Assembly: GCF_009900765.1 (NCBI RefSeq)
Contig: NZ_JAAABL010000005.1
Coordinates: 1 to 64,000 of the forward strand
DNA: 64,000 bases
DNA from: Rhodovarius lipocyclicus
GTDB lineage: Bacteria > Pseudomonadota > Alphaproteobacteria > Acetobacterales > Acetobacteraceae
Reading direction: 5' to 3'
Below are positions 8,680 to 17,214 of this stretch, piece after piece (positions within the stretch are counted from its first letter, which is position 1; each line of letters begins with the position of its first letter). Under the pieces are notes generated by a model, which saw nothing but the letters and a program-made list of their open reading frames with translations, was not told where the DNA came from and made no database searches. The position numbers and the translations under genes were made by a program.

Positions 8680-9843
8680 TTGGCTGAAAGGCCACTTGCA
8701 TTGGCGAAGCGCCTGGAAGCGTCCGGCGAAGTCCTGATCCTGGCGCGCCACCCGTTGGTGATCGCGGCCGCGCGCGCGGCCGCGCAGCGTGTCTCCGGCC
8801 AGTTGCCGCGCCACACCGACAACGCGCTGGAAGCGCTGGCACATCTCAGCCGCCCCGGCCTGCCGCCGCGCCGGGTGATGCTGGAGCCGGCCGCCATGGA
8901 CCCGCTCTGGACCGAGCTGCTGTCCACCATCGACGACCCGTCCCTGACCGACGCCATGGTGTTCGTCGCGGCCGAGGGCAGCACCGTGCCCGATGGCGTG
9001 GCCGCCCTGCCGCCCGAAGCGGCACAACTGGAACGCGCGTTGAGCGGCCCGCGGGAGCGCCAGGAACGTTCGCCCCCCCGCAGCCCGGAGGCCCTGGCCG
9101 CCGGGCTCGACCGCGGCGCGCTGCTGGTGCGCTATCAGCCCGTGGTCGATATCGCCACGCGCCGGCTGGTGATGGTGGAGGCCCTGTCCCGCTGGCGCGG
9201 CAGCCCCATGGCGCATGGCCCCGACAGTTTCGTGCCGCAGCTGGAACGCGCGGGCCTGTCGCGCGCGCTGGCGGTGGCGGTGGTGTCGCGCTCCGCGCAG
9301 GATTTCGGCACGCTGGCGCCAAGGCTCGGCATCCGGGTTTCGGTGAACGTGTCGCTGGACCAGCTGCTGCAGCGCGACCTGCCGCTGTGGATCGCCCGCG
9401 CGCGCGCCACCGGCGGCCTGCCCGCCCGCGCCCTGGGCGTGGAATTGACCGAGAACATGCCGGTGCGCGACCTCTCGACCCTGCACCGCGCCATCCGGCA
9501 CATGAATGACGCCGGGCAGGAGGTCTATCTGGACGACCTGACGCTGGATGACGGCCGGCTGGCGCTGACCCGCCTGCCCTTCGCCGGTATCAAGCTGGAC
9601 AAGGGTCTGGTGATGTCCCTGCCGGACAGCGCGCGCGCGCGGCAATTCGTGCTGAACGTGGTGCGCCACGCCGATCGCGCGGGCCAGATGGTCACCGCCG
9701 AGGGCGTGGCGGACGAACGGCTGTGGCATGCCGTGTCGTCGCTGGGCGTGCATCGCGCCCAGGGCTTCTGGGTGGGGCGGCCCTTGCCGCATGCGGTGCT
9801 GCCGGCCTGGCGCCGCAGCTGGGCGGGTTCGCACCGGGGCTGA
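8680..9843 (+). CDS. EAL-domain protein (c-di-GMP phosphodiesterase or sensor)
   Basis: 387 residues from a TTG at 8680 with a strong site CGGAGG six bases upstream. Residues 1-130 form an uncharacterised domain, possibly a decayed receiver. The EAL domain runs from about 140 to the end. EAL motif at 167-169 (VEALSRW), N223 (SVNVS), E255/E258 (VELTEN), D285-D286, K305, E341 (TAEGV) and Q361 (QGFWVGRPL). The metal-binding residues are mostly present. Loop 6, normally DDFGTGYSS, reads DDLTLDDG, so activity may be reduced or the protein may only bind c-di-GMP. No GGDEF domain. Confidence 0.85.
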   Translation: MAERPLALAKRLEASGEVLILARHPLVIAAARAAAQRVSGQLPRHTDNALEALAHLSRPGLPPRRVMLEPAAMDPLWTELLSTIDDPSLTDAMVFVAAEGSTVPDGVAALPPEAAQLERALSGPRERQERSPPRSPEALAAGLDRGALLVRYQPVVDIATRRLVMVEALSRWRGSPMAHGPDSFVPQLERAGLSRALAVAVVSRSAQDFGTLAPRLGIRVSVNVSLDQLLQRDLPLWIARARATGGLPARALGVELTENMPVRDLSTLHRAIRHMNDAGQEVYLDDLTLDDGRLALTRLPFAGIKLDKGLVMSLPDSARARQFVLNVVRHADRAGQMVTAEGVADERLWHAVSSLGVHRAQGFWVGRPLPHAVLPAWRRSWAGSHRG

Positions 9844-9869
9844 TCCGGGGGGGGCTGATCCGGGGGCTG

Positions 9870-11069
9870 TCAGCGCTTGCCGCGCAGCAGCCACCACCCC
9901 ACCGCGAAGCCCGGCGCCCCGCACAGGGCAAAGCCCAGCCCGTGGCTGCCGGTGGTGACCAGGATACCCGCATAGACCAGCGGCAGAACCAGCGCCCCCA
10001 CCTGCCCGAAGGACAGCACGCCCCCGGTGCAATGCCCGTGCATGCCCTCCGGCGCCAGCCGCGCGGTTTCCGCCAGCAGCACCCCGTGCCAGGACATGGC
10101 GGTGGCCGACAGGCCGGTCGCGATCACGCCGATGCCCAGCAGCGGCCAGCCCGGCCCCACCAGCGGCATCAGGACGGCACTGCCCGCCATGCCCAGCGAC
10201 AAGCCGCCCAGCAGCAGGCGCGGTTCCACCCGCCCCGCCCCCAGCCAGCCCCAGAAGATGCGCCCCGGCACCGCGATCACCATCGCCACCGAGAACAGCG
10301 CCCCCGCCGCCGCCAGCCCATGCCCCAGATGCGTCAGGAACAGCACGAAATAGGTGGTGAAGACCGATTGCAGCCCGTTGAACATCAGGCAGCCGAAGGC
10401 CAGCGGCCGCAGCCCCGGCCCCAGAACCACCTGGATGGCGGTCAGGAAATCCGACAGGTGGAAGCTCTTGGCCGGGATGCGGTCCGAATCGAATTCCGCC
10501 CGCAGCGGCTGCAGCATCAGCGCGAAGACCAGCGCCGCCAGCGCCGAGGCCACCAGCGCCCCCCGCCACCCCCAATAGGCGGTCATCAAGGGCCCGAGCA
10601 GCCCCGCCGCCAGCAGCCCCGCCGGCACCGCCGTCTGCTTGATGGAATAGATCAGCGGCGCCTGGCGCGGCGTGACATAGCGCCCCAGCAGATGCGAACT
10701 GGCGGGCGTGGAGGTGGCCGCCCCGCCCCCGCCCAGAATGGCCGAGAACAGGAAGAACAGCATCGGCCCCGCCGCCGCCAGCCCCAGCCCCAAAGCCAGC
10801 AGCACCAGCGCCACCTGGCTGAAGCGCAGCGCGCCATAACGCAGGATGAAACTGCCGCAGCCCAGCTGGAACACCAGCGCGGCGGCCGCCGAAATGCCGA
10901 TATAGACACCGAGCCAGGCCGGATCGAGCCCCAGATCGGCCACGATGGCCGGCGCCAGGATGGGCGGCAGGGAACGGCCCAGCGTGGCGAAGCTCTGCTG
11001 CACGAACATCGCGGCCAAGGCGAGCATCAGCAGGTTCCGCGGATGCGGCGCTCGGCTTGGCGTGGTCAT
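9870..11069 (-). CDS. Major facilitator superfamily transporter
   Basis: 399 residues with about 12 hydrophobic spans. The MFS loop 2-3 pattern is recognisable in SFILRYGALRFSQ. The middle cytoplasmic loop (LQPLRAEFDSDRIPAKSFHLSDF) separates two six-span halves. No substrate motif is recognised. It converges with the EAL gene and lies downstream of the alcohol dehydrogenase on the same strand, separated by a terminator-like hairpin, so it is probably transcribed alone. Confidence 0.8.
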   Translation of the reverse strand: MTTPSRAPHPRNLLMLALAAMFVQQSFATLGRSLPPILAPAIVADLGLDPAWLGVYIGISAAAALVFQLGCGSFILRYGALRFSQVALVLLALGLGLAAAGPMLFFLFSAILGGGGAATSTPASSHLLGRYVTPRQAPLIYSIKQTAVPAGLLAAGLLGPLMTAYWGWRGALVASALAALVFALMLQPLRAEFDSDRIPAKSFHLSDFLTAIQVVLGPGLRPLAFGCLMFNGLQSVFTTYFVLFLTHLGHGLAAAGALFSVAMVIAVPGRIFWGWLGAGRVEPRLLLGGLSLGMAGSAVLMPLVGPGWPLLGIGVIATGLSATAMSWHGVLLAETARLAPEGMHGHCTGGVLSFGQVGALVLPLVYAGILVTTGSHGLGFALCGAPGFAVGWWLLRGKR

Positions 11070-11131
11070 TCCCGGTAGGACCCTGGCTTCCTGGACCGGA
11101 ACAGCTTGGCCCGGTCAGGCGGGATGGGGTA

Positions 11132-11153
11132 GCCCCCCTGGCTCAAGGGGGGC
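11132..11153 (-). terminator. Hairpin downstream of the alcohol dehydrogenase
   Basis: GCCCCCC and GGGGGGC flank the short loop TGGCTCAA between the dehydrogenase stop and the MFS gene. There is no clear T-run on the minus strand, so termination is likely but unproven. Confidence 0.5.
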
Positions 11154-11163
11154 CGCCCCCCTT

Positions 11164-12222
11164 TCAGGCGGCCACCAGCACCAGCCGCCCGGTCACCTTG
11201 CCGTCCTTCAGCCGGTTCAGCGCCGCGTCGGCTTGGTTCTGCGGCACGGGTGTGACGGGAATGGCGGGAATCTTGCCCTGCTGGGCCAGCTTCACGACTT
11301 CCTTCAACTCGCCCAGGCTGCCGACATAGCTGCCCTGGATGGTCACGGCCTTGATGGGGATCAGCGGCAGCGGCAGGCTCATCTCGCCGCCGAACAGGCC
11401 CACCTGCACCAGCTTGCCGCCCTTGCGCAGCGCGTCGAAGGCGAAGCGCGCGGTCTGGGTGCCGTTCACCAGATCCACCACGCCCAGCACCGGCCCGCCC
11501 GCGGCCTCGATGATGCGCTGGGTGGTGCCCTCGGCGCCCGCCAGCACGGCGTCGCTGGCACCCTGGGCGCGCGCGGCCTGCAGCTTCTCCTCCGAGACAT
11601 CGACGGCCACGATCTTGCGGTGGCCCAGCGCCTTCAGCACCGCGATGGCCTGCAGGCCGAGCCCGCCCGCGCCCACCACCACGATCGCCTCATCCGCCGG
11701 CAGCGGCAGCAGCTTCTGGATGGCGGAATAGACCGTGACGCCAGAGCAGGCGTAGGTCGAGGCCAGCCCCGGCTCCAGCCCGTCGAAGGGCACAAGGTGC
11801 TTGTAATGGGTGGCCAGCACATGGGTGGCGTAGCCGCCATTCTGGTACACGCCCAGCGAGCGGCCGTTGGCGCACATGTTCTCGCGCTCATCCAGGCAGA
11901 CGGCGCACTGCCCGCAGCCCACCCAGGGGAAGACCACGCGGTGGTCGCCGGCCTTCACATGGCCCTCGGCCTCCGGGCCCCATTTCACCACGCGGCCCAC
12001 GATCTCATGGCCCATGGCCAGCGGCAGCGTCATGCCGCGATCGGCCATGCGCAGCTCTCCGCGGCTGCCCAGGTCATAGACGCCTTCCCAGATATGCAGG
12101 TCGCTGTGGCACACCCCGGCATGGGTGACTTCCAGCAGCACCTGGGCGCCGGTGGGTTCGGGGGTGGGCAGCTCGATTTCCTGGAGCGGCTTGCCGTGTT
12201 CCGTCACAGCCCATGCACGCAT
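11164..12222 (-). CDS. Zinc-dependent alcohol dehydrogenase (medium-chain family)
   Basis: 352 residues; the ATG at 12220-12222 follows a GGGAGAGATGAG site. Catalytic zinc ligands C38 (AGVCHSDLH) and H72 (AMGHEIVG). Structural zinc cysteines C103, C106, C109 and C117 (CGQCAVCLDERENMC). NAD-binding motif VVGAGGLGLQAIAV. The full set of ligands suggests an active alcohol/aldehyde oxidoreductase. The long in-frame upstream extension runs antisense to the TMEM43 gene and is rejected. Substrate unknown. Confidence 0.9.
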   Translation of the reverse strand: MRAWAVTEHGKPLQEIELPTPEPTGAQVLLEVTHAGVCHSDLHIWEGVYDLGSRGELRMADRGMTLPLAMGHEIVGRVVKWGPEAEGHVKAGDHRVVFPWVGCGQCAVCLDERENMCANGRSLGVYQNGGYATHVLATHYKHLVPFDGLEPGLASTYACSGVTVYSAIQKLLPLPADEAIVVVGAGGLGLQAIAVLKALGHRKIVAVDVSEEKLQAARAQGASDAVLAGAEGTTQRIIEAAGGPVLGVVDLVNGTQTARFAFDALRKGGKLVQVGLFGGEMSLPLPLIPIKAVTIQGSYVGSLGELKEVVKLAQQGKIPAIPVTPVPQNQADAALNRLKDGKVTGRLVLVAA

Positions 12223-12297
12223 CTCATCTCTCCCGTTTTTCTTGGACGGGTATCGGACCATGGGCGGCGGCCCCGGTCCAGAGGCTTCCGGATCATT

Positions 12298-12311
12298 GAT
12301 TCGCGCGAATC
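12298..12311. promoter_or_regulatory. Perfect 14-bp palindrome in a divergent promoter region
   Basis: GATTCGCGCGAATC reads the same on both strands. It lies between the divergent alcohol dehydrogenase and TMEM43 genes, 76 and 53 bases from their starts. This position and symmetry fit an operator for a dimeric regulator. I do not recognise the site. Confidence 0.4.
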
Positions 12312-12363
12312 GACACGGCCGCCCGGCGGCGCGATAACGTGCTGAATTCACGGGAGGCATCCG

Positions 12364-13575
12364 ATGTCCGACGGCGATTCCAGCGGTGATTCCGATTCCG
12401 GTGATTGGGGCGGCGGCTCGGACGGTGACACCAGCACCTCCACCGACAGCCGCTCCTGGTTCCAGCGCCTGGGCTCGGCGCTGATCGGGCTGCTGATCGG
12501 GGTGATCCTGCTCGGCGCCTCCTGCTACGGCATCTGGTGGAATGAGGGGCGGTCGGTGCGCACCGCGCGCTCCCTGGCCGAAGGCGGGGCCAGCGTGCAG
12601 CAGGCCGATGCCAGCCGGGTGGACCCCGCGCTGGACAACCGGCTGGTCCACATCACCGGCACGCTCAGCACCCCGGGCAGCCTGACGGACCCCGCCTTTC
12701 CGGTCACGGCCAGCGGCGCGGTGCAGTTGCGGCGCATCGTCGAGATGTACCAGTGGCGCGAGGAAAGCCGCAGCCAGACCGAAACCCGCCTGGGCGGCGG
12801 CCAGACGACCACCACCACCTACACCTACAATCGCGGCTGGGCGGACCACCCTATCAACAGCCAGGCCTTCAACCAGCCCGACACCCACCGCAACCCGCCG
12901 ATGCGCCACCAGGCGAACACGGAGATGGTGGCCTCGGCCAGCCTGGGCGCCTTCTCGGTGGGGCACGACACGCTGAGCCTGCTGGGCGGGGCGGAGCCGC
13001 TGCGCCTGGATGCCGCGACCATGGCCGCCATTCCGGGCGGACGGGTGGTGGAGGGCGGGCTGTATCTGGGCCAGGACCCCGCCAACCCGCGCGTGGGCGA
13101 CCTGCGCATCCGCTTCGAGGTGGTGCGCGGCGGCGAGGTCTCCGTGATCGGCCGGCAGGCGGGCACCAGCATCCTGCCCTATCAGGCGCGCGCCGGGGGC
13201 CGCATCCTGCTGCTGCGGCGCGGCGCCGTACCGGCCAGCGAGATGTTCCAGGCCGCCGGGCAGGAGAACGGCACCATCACCTGGCTGCTGCGGGCGGTGC
13301 TGGCGGTGGTGCTGTATATCGGCTTCGCGCTGATCCTGAACCCGCTGAAGGTGCTGGCGGATGTGATCCCGGCCCTGGGCACGCTGGTGGGGTTCGGCAC
13401 CGGGCTGATCGCGCTGCTGCTGACGGTGCTGGTGGCGCCGCTGGCCATCGCCATCTCCTGGTTCGCGGTGCGGCCGGTGCTGGCCGGGGGTGTGATCCTG
13501 GGCGGGCTGGCGCTGGGCTTCGGGGTCTCCTGGCTGATGCGCAAGCGGCGGGCGGGTGTCGTGAAGCCTGCGTGA
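12364..13575 (+). CDS. TMEM43 (LUMA) family membrane protein
   Basis: 403 residues. An acidic Ser/Asp/Gly-rich N-terminus (1-30) precedes a first span at about 38-58 (ALIGLLIGVILLGASCYGIW). A large extracytoplasmic region of about 240 residues contains EMYQWREESRSQTETRLGGG and the YTYNRGWADHPINSQAF segment typical of the family. Three C-terminal spans follow (about 312-330, 338-365 and 372-390). The topology matches human TMEM43. Bacterial members have no assigned role. The start has a GGGAGG site. Confidence 0.85.
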   Translation: MSDGDSSGDSDSGDWGGGSDGDTSTSTDSRSWFQRLGSALIGLLIGVILLGASCYGIWWNEGRSVRTARSLAEGGASVQQADASRVDPALDNRLVHITGTLSTPGSLTDPAFPVTASGAVQLRRIVEMYQWREESRSQTETRLGGGQTTTTTYTYNRGWADHPINSQAFNQPDTHRNPPMRHQANTEMVASASLGAFSVGHDTLSLLGGAEPLRLDAATMAAIPGGRVVEGGLYLGQDPANPRVGDLRIRFEVVRGGEVSVIGRQAGTSILPYQARAGGRILLLRRGAVPASEMFQAAGQENGTITWLLRAVLAVVLYIGFALILNPLKVLADVIPALGTLVGFGTGLIALLLTVLVAPLAIAISWFAVRPVLAGGVILGGLALGFGVSWLMRKRRAGVVKPA

Positions 13576-13652
13576 ATGCTGGGCGCCCGGGGTGGCCCGG
13601 GGGCGATTTGCCCCGTCGCGCAACCCCGGCATGCGGGCTATAGCAAAGGGCG

Positions 13653-14795
13653 ATGACCCGCCCTTCCCGCTATCTCTGGCGTATGCTCGCCTTCCTGGCC
13701 GCGGTGGTCGGCCTTTCGGTGCTGCTGCATGCGGAATTGTGGAACGCCTTCAATTCCAACCCGCTGCTAAACGGGCTGATCCTGGCCGTGCTGCTGCTGG
13801 GGGTGGCCTGGAATTTGCGCCAGGTGGTGCAGCTGAACCCCGAGGTCACCTGGCTGGAGGCCTTCCAGAAACCCCGCCAGGGCGCGCCCGCCACCCAATC
13901 CCCGCGCCTGCTGCTGCCCATGGCCAGCATGTTCGCGGCACGCCGGACCGACCGGCTGTCGCTGTCCACCGGCGCCATGCGCTCCCTGCTCGACGGCATT
14001 TCCTCCCGCCTCGACGAGCAGCGGGACCTGTCGCGCTACGCCACCGGGCTGCTGGTCTTCCTCGGCCTGCTCGGCACCTTCTGGGGGCTGCTGCTGACCA
14101 TCAGCTCCGTCGCCGGGGTGATCGCGGACATGAATGTGGGTGGCGGCGATGTGAACGCCCTGTTCAACCAGCTGAAATCGGGCCTCGCCCAGCCGCTGCG
14201 GGGCATGAGCACGGCCTTCTCCTCCTCCATGCTGGGGCTGGCCGGGGCACTGGTGCTGGGCTTCCTCGACCTCACGGCCGGGCAGGCGCAGAACCGCTTC
14301 TTCAATGAGCTGGAGGAATGGCTCGCCTCCCTCACCCGGCTGTCCTCGGGCGTGCTGGGTTCGGATGGGGAGGGCGGGTCGATCCCCGCCTATGTCCAGG
14401 CGCTGCTGGAACAGACGGCCGAGAACCTGGAGGGCCTGCAGGCCATCATGATCCGGGGCGAGGACGGGCGCGCCGCGACCTCCCACGCCATCGGGCAATT
14501 GGCGGAGCGCATGTCGGTGCTGACCGACCAGATGCGCGCCACCCAATTGCTGCTGGAACGGGTTGCCGAGCAGAACGGCATGATGGCCCCCGCCCTGACC
14601 CGCCTGGCCGAGGGCGCGGGCCGCCCGCTGCTGGATGACGGCGCGCGCGGCCATCTGCGCAACACCGAGCTGCTGCTGGCCCGCCTGCTGGAGGATGTGG
14701 CCCAAGGCCGCGCCCACGCCACCGCCGAGCTGCGCAACGAGATCCGCATGCTGACCCGCACGATCGCCGCCATGGGTGAGGACGGGCGCGCCTGA
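13653..14795 (+). CDS. MotA/TolQ/ExbB-like ion-channel protein
   Basis: 380 residues. Two N-terminal spans (about 10-28 and 38-54), a cytoplasmic region, then the conserved MotA/ExbB pair of spans: LGLLGTFWGLLLTISSVAGV (about 132-151) and SSSMLGLAGALVLGFLDL (about 190-207). The last 150 residues are a long helical cytoplasmic tail. It should form the pentameric stator ring of a proton-driven motor. The stop overlaps the start of the partner gene (TGATG). No flagellar, tol or exb genes are nearby. Confidence 0.82.
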   Translation: MTRPSRYLWRMLAFLAAVVGLSVLLHAELWNAFNSNPLLNGLILAVLLLGVAWNLRQVVQLNPEVTWLEAFQKPRQGAPATQSPRLLLPMASMFAARRTDRLSLSTGAMRSLLDGISSRLDEQRDLSRYATGLLVFLGLLGTFWGLLLTISSVAGVIADMNVGGGDVNALFNQLKSGLAQPLRGMSTAFSSSMLGLAGALVLGFLDLTAGQAQNRFFNELEEWLASLTRLSSGVLGSDGEGGSIPAYVQALLEQTAENLEGLQAIMIRGEDGRAATSHAIGQLAERMSVLTDQMRATQLLLERVAEQNGMMAPALTRLAEGAGRPLLDDGARGHLRNTELLLARLLEDVAQGRAHATAELRNEIRMLTRTIAAMGEDGRA

Positions 14796-16510
14796 TGCGC
14801 TCCAACCGCCGCGGCGAGAATGGGATGAACCCCTGGCCGGGCTATGTGGACGCGCTGTCCACGCTGCTCATGGTCATCATCTTCGTGCTGCTGGTCTTCG
14901 TGCTGGCGCAGGGGTTCCTCTCGGTCGCCCTGTCCTCCCGCGATCAGGCGTTGGAACGGCTGAACCGCCAGGTGGCGGAGCTGGCGGACCTGCTGGCGCT
15001 GGAACGCAGCCAGGGGCAGGAACTGCGCGGGCTGCTGACCCGCAATGAGGGGCGCCTGCGGGAGGCCGAGGCGGCGCGCGACAATCTCTCCTCCCTGCTC
15101 GCCCAGGCGCGGGCCGAGGCCGAGAGCGCCGCCGGCGCCCGCGACGCGGCCCTGGCCGAGGCCGCGGGCCTGCGCGCCCGCATCACGGATCTGTCGGCCA
15201 GCGCCGATGTGGGCGGGCGGCGGCTGGATGGGCTGGAATCCCGGCTGAACGAGGCGCTGCGCCGCGCCGAAAGCGCCACCGGCGACGCCGCCGAGCAGCT
15301 GCGCCGCCTGACCGAGAGCAACCGGGCGCTGGCCAGCGAGCGCGACGCGCGCGGCACGGCCGAACGGCTGGGGCGCGAGACCGCCGCAGCCCTGGCCGCC
15401 GAGCGCGAGGCCCGCGCCGCCGCCGAGCGCGCCGGGCGCGACGCCGCGACAGCCCTGGCCACCGAACGCGGCGCCCGCACCGGCGCGGAAGCCCGCCTCG
15501 CCGAGGCCGGCGCCGCCCTGGCCCGCGAACGCGAAACCCGCGCCGCCTCCGAACGCGAACTGCGCGAATCCCGTGGCGCGCTGGAAACCGCGCGCCAGGA
15601 GCTGGCGGCCCTGCGCCGCCGGATGGAGGACGCCAGCGCGGCGCTCGCCGCCGCCGAGCAGCGCCTGGCGCAGATGCGCGCCGAGATCGCGGCGCTGAAC
15701 ACCACCGTGCGCGCCGACCGCGCCACCATCGAGGCCCGGGTGGCCGAGCTGGCCCAGCTGGCCGCCGATGTGCGCCGCCTGACCGCGCTGCGCGAGGAGC
15801 TTCAGCGCCAGCTGGCCGAGGAGCAGAACCGGCGCGGCGGCGCGGAGGCCGCGGCCACCGAGCAATCCCGCCTGTCGGAGGCCGCGCGCGCCCAGGTGGC
15901 GTTGCTGACCCGGCAGCTGAACGAGCTGCGCAGCCAGTTGCAGCGGCTGGCCGACGCGCTCGGTGCCTCCGAGGCCCGGGACCGCGACCAGGAGGTGCAG
16001 ATCTCCACGCTGCGCACCCAGCTGAACGCCGCACTCGCCGCGCGGGTGGAGGAATTGACCCGCTACCGCTCCGAATTCTTCGGCCGGCTGCGCGACGCGC
16101 TGGGCGACCGGCCAGAGCTGCGGATCGTGGGCGACCGCTTCGTCTTCCAGTCCGAGGTGCTGTTCCCCCCCGCCTCGGCCGAGCTTTCCCCCGCCGGCGA
16201 GGCGGAGTTGCGGCGGCTGGCGCGCGTGCTGGTGGACATCGCCAGCCGCATCCCGCCCGAGATCAACTGGGTGCTGCGGGTGGACGGCCATGCGGACCGC
16301 AACCCGATCCGCTCCCCCCGCTTCGCCTCGAACTGGGAGCTGTCGGCGGCGCGCGCCATCGCGGTGGCGAACCTGCTGATCCAGGAAGGGCTGCCGGCCA
16401 ACCGCGTGGCCGCCGCCGCCTTCGGCGAGCACCAGCCGCTGGACACCGCCGACACGCCCGAGGCCTTCGCCCGCAACCGGCGCATCGAGCTGCGCCTCAC
16501 GGACCGGTGA
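14795..16510 (+). CDS. MotB/OmpA-like protein with very long coiled coil
   Basis: 571 residues. One N-terminal span (about 20-39) preceded by YVDALSTLL, whose Asp (D19) corresponds to the proton-carrying Asp of MotB/ExbD. Residues about 45-420 are almost unbroken Ala/Arg/Glu-rich coiled coil. The C-terminal OmpA/MotB peptidoglycan-binding domain holds LFPPASAELSPAGEAELRRL and VDGHADRNPIRSPRFASNWELS, ending with the NRRIELRL motif. It would pair with the upstream ring protein and reach across the periplasm to the cell wall. Role unknown. Confidence 0.82.
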   Translation: MRSNRRGENGMNPWPGYVDALSTLLMVIIFVLLVFVLAQGFLSVALSSRDQALERLNRQVAELADLLALERSQGQELRGLLTRNEGRLREAEAARDNLSSLLAQARAEAESAAGARDAALAEAAGLRARITDLSASADVGGRRLDGLESRLNEALRRAESATGDAAEQLRRLTESNRALASERDARGTAERLGRETAAALAAEREARAAAERAGRDAATALATERGARTGAEARLAEAGAALARERETRAASERELRESRGALETARQELAALRRRMEDASAALAAAEQRLAQMRAEIAALNTTVRADRATIEARVAELAQLAADVRRLTALREELQRQLAEEQNRRGGAEAAATEQSRLSEAARAQVALLTRQLNELRSQLQRLADALGASEARDRDQEVQISTLRTQLNAALAARVEELTRYRSEFFGRLRDALGDRPELRIVGDRFVFQSEVLFPPASAELSPAGEAELRRLARVLVDIASRIPPEINWVLRVDGHADRNPIRSPRFASNWELSAARAIAVANLLIQEGLPANRVAAAAFGEHQPLDTADTPEAFARNRRIELRLTDR

Positions 16511-16715
16511 TGTTGAGGTTCTTTATTCGAACCATCCTCATCAATAAATGGTGATGTCAATTTTTGGGCATACTGTCCCGGTATTTCAAACAGCATCGAT
16601 TCTTTGCTGTTTCGCATCCCTCAACTGGGAGTATGAATAGATGGCCGGGACGGTAAGGACCCGCCGATACTCCCCCTGAAGTCGGCGTGGCCCTCGGAAC
16701 AATTCCAGGGTTGGG
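16511..16715. other. AT-richer intergenic region with a weak hairpin
   Basis: 205 bases between the motor pair and the lipoprotein gene. GGTTC-TTTATTC-GAACC (16517-16533) with partial outer pairing to CCTCA forms a modest hairpin just after the stop of the OmpA-like gene. It has no T-run. The rest probably holds the promoter of the lipoprotein gene. No RNA family recognised. Confidence 0.4.
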
Positions 16716-17183
16716 ATGATGCGAACAATGTCCAGAACGACGGCAATTCTTGCGATGGTGGCTACGCTGGGCCTGATGGCCTGCGCCACTGTACAGCAGG
16801 AGACGATGTATCCTTTGGTGGACGCCACTGGCCGGACCGTGGCGATGGTGCGGGCATCCGTGGTTGGCAACACTCCGCCGGGGACCGCCGTGCAGGCGAA
16901 CATTGGCGGGCTGAACCAGCTGGTCACCCTCGGGCCCCGCATGAACGCCGGGGTTTCCGAAGGCCGGGCCGTCATCATCGGTTCCGACGAGGGCCGGCCG
17001 ATCGTGGAGCGCATCACCCCGGGCACCGGCGACCTGTCGCCCCCGGGCACGCCGGTGGTCAACAGCACCACCTCCGAAGGCCGCCCGGTCGTCACCTATG
17101 TGCCGCCCGGCGAGGAAACCGCCACGCCCGCCCGCCGGCGCACGCCGCGCCGCCCGGCCGCGGCCGCGACACCTGGGGGTTGA
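16716..17183 (+). CDS. Small lipoprotein with EGR-P/A repeats
   Basis: 155 residues. Signal peptide ending in lipobox LMAC with Cys23, so it is probably anchored to a membrane. The mature part contains three related segments (VSEGRAVIIG, SDEGRPIVER, TSEGRPVVTY) separated by Pro/Gly/Thr-rich linkers. The tail is Pro/Arg/Ala-rich. I do not recognise the family. It is separated from the upstream motor pair by 205 bases and from upp by about 30, so it may be co-transcribed with upp. Confidence 0.6.
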   Translation: MMRTMSRTTAILAMVATLGLMACATVQQETMYPLVDATGRTVAMVRASVVGNTPPGTAVQANIGGLNQLVTLGPRMNAGVSEGRAVIIGSDEGRPIVERITPGTGDLSPPGTPVVNSTTSEGRPVVTYVPPGEETATPARRRTPRRPAAAATPGG

Positions 17184-17214
17184 TCCGGCCCTGATACCCG
17201 CGCGATAGGAGGGG

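Noticed and set aside
9840-9868. Direct repeat GCTGATCCGGGG between the EAL and MFS genes
   Set aside because: Two short copies only, no dyad symmetry; probably slippage.
14390-16432. 680-residue minus-strand frame opposite the coiled-coil gene
   Set aside because: Low-complexity Gly/Gln/Leu mirror of an Ala/Arg/Glu-rich coding strand, with no ribosome site or family motif.
13653-16510. Possible Zorya phage-defence ZorAB pair
   Set aside because: ZorC, ZorD or ZorE helicase/nuclease genes are absent, and neighbours are housekeeping genes. General motor pair is the safer call.
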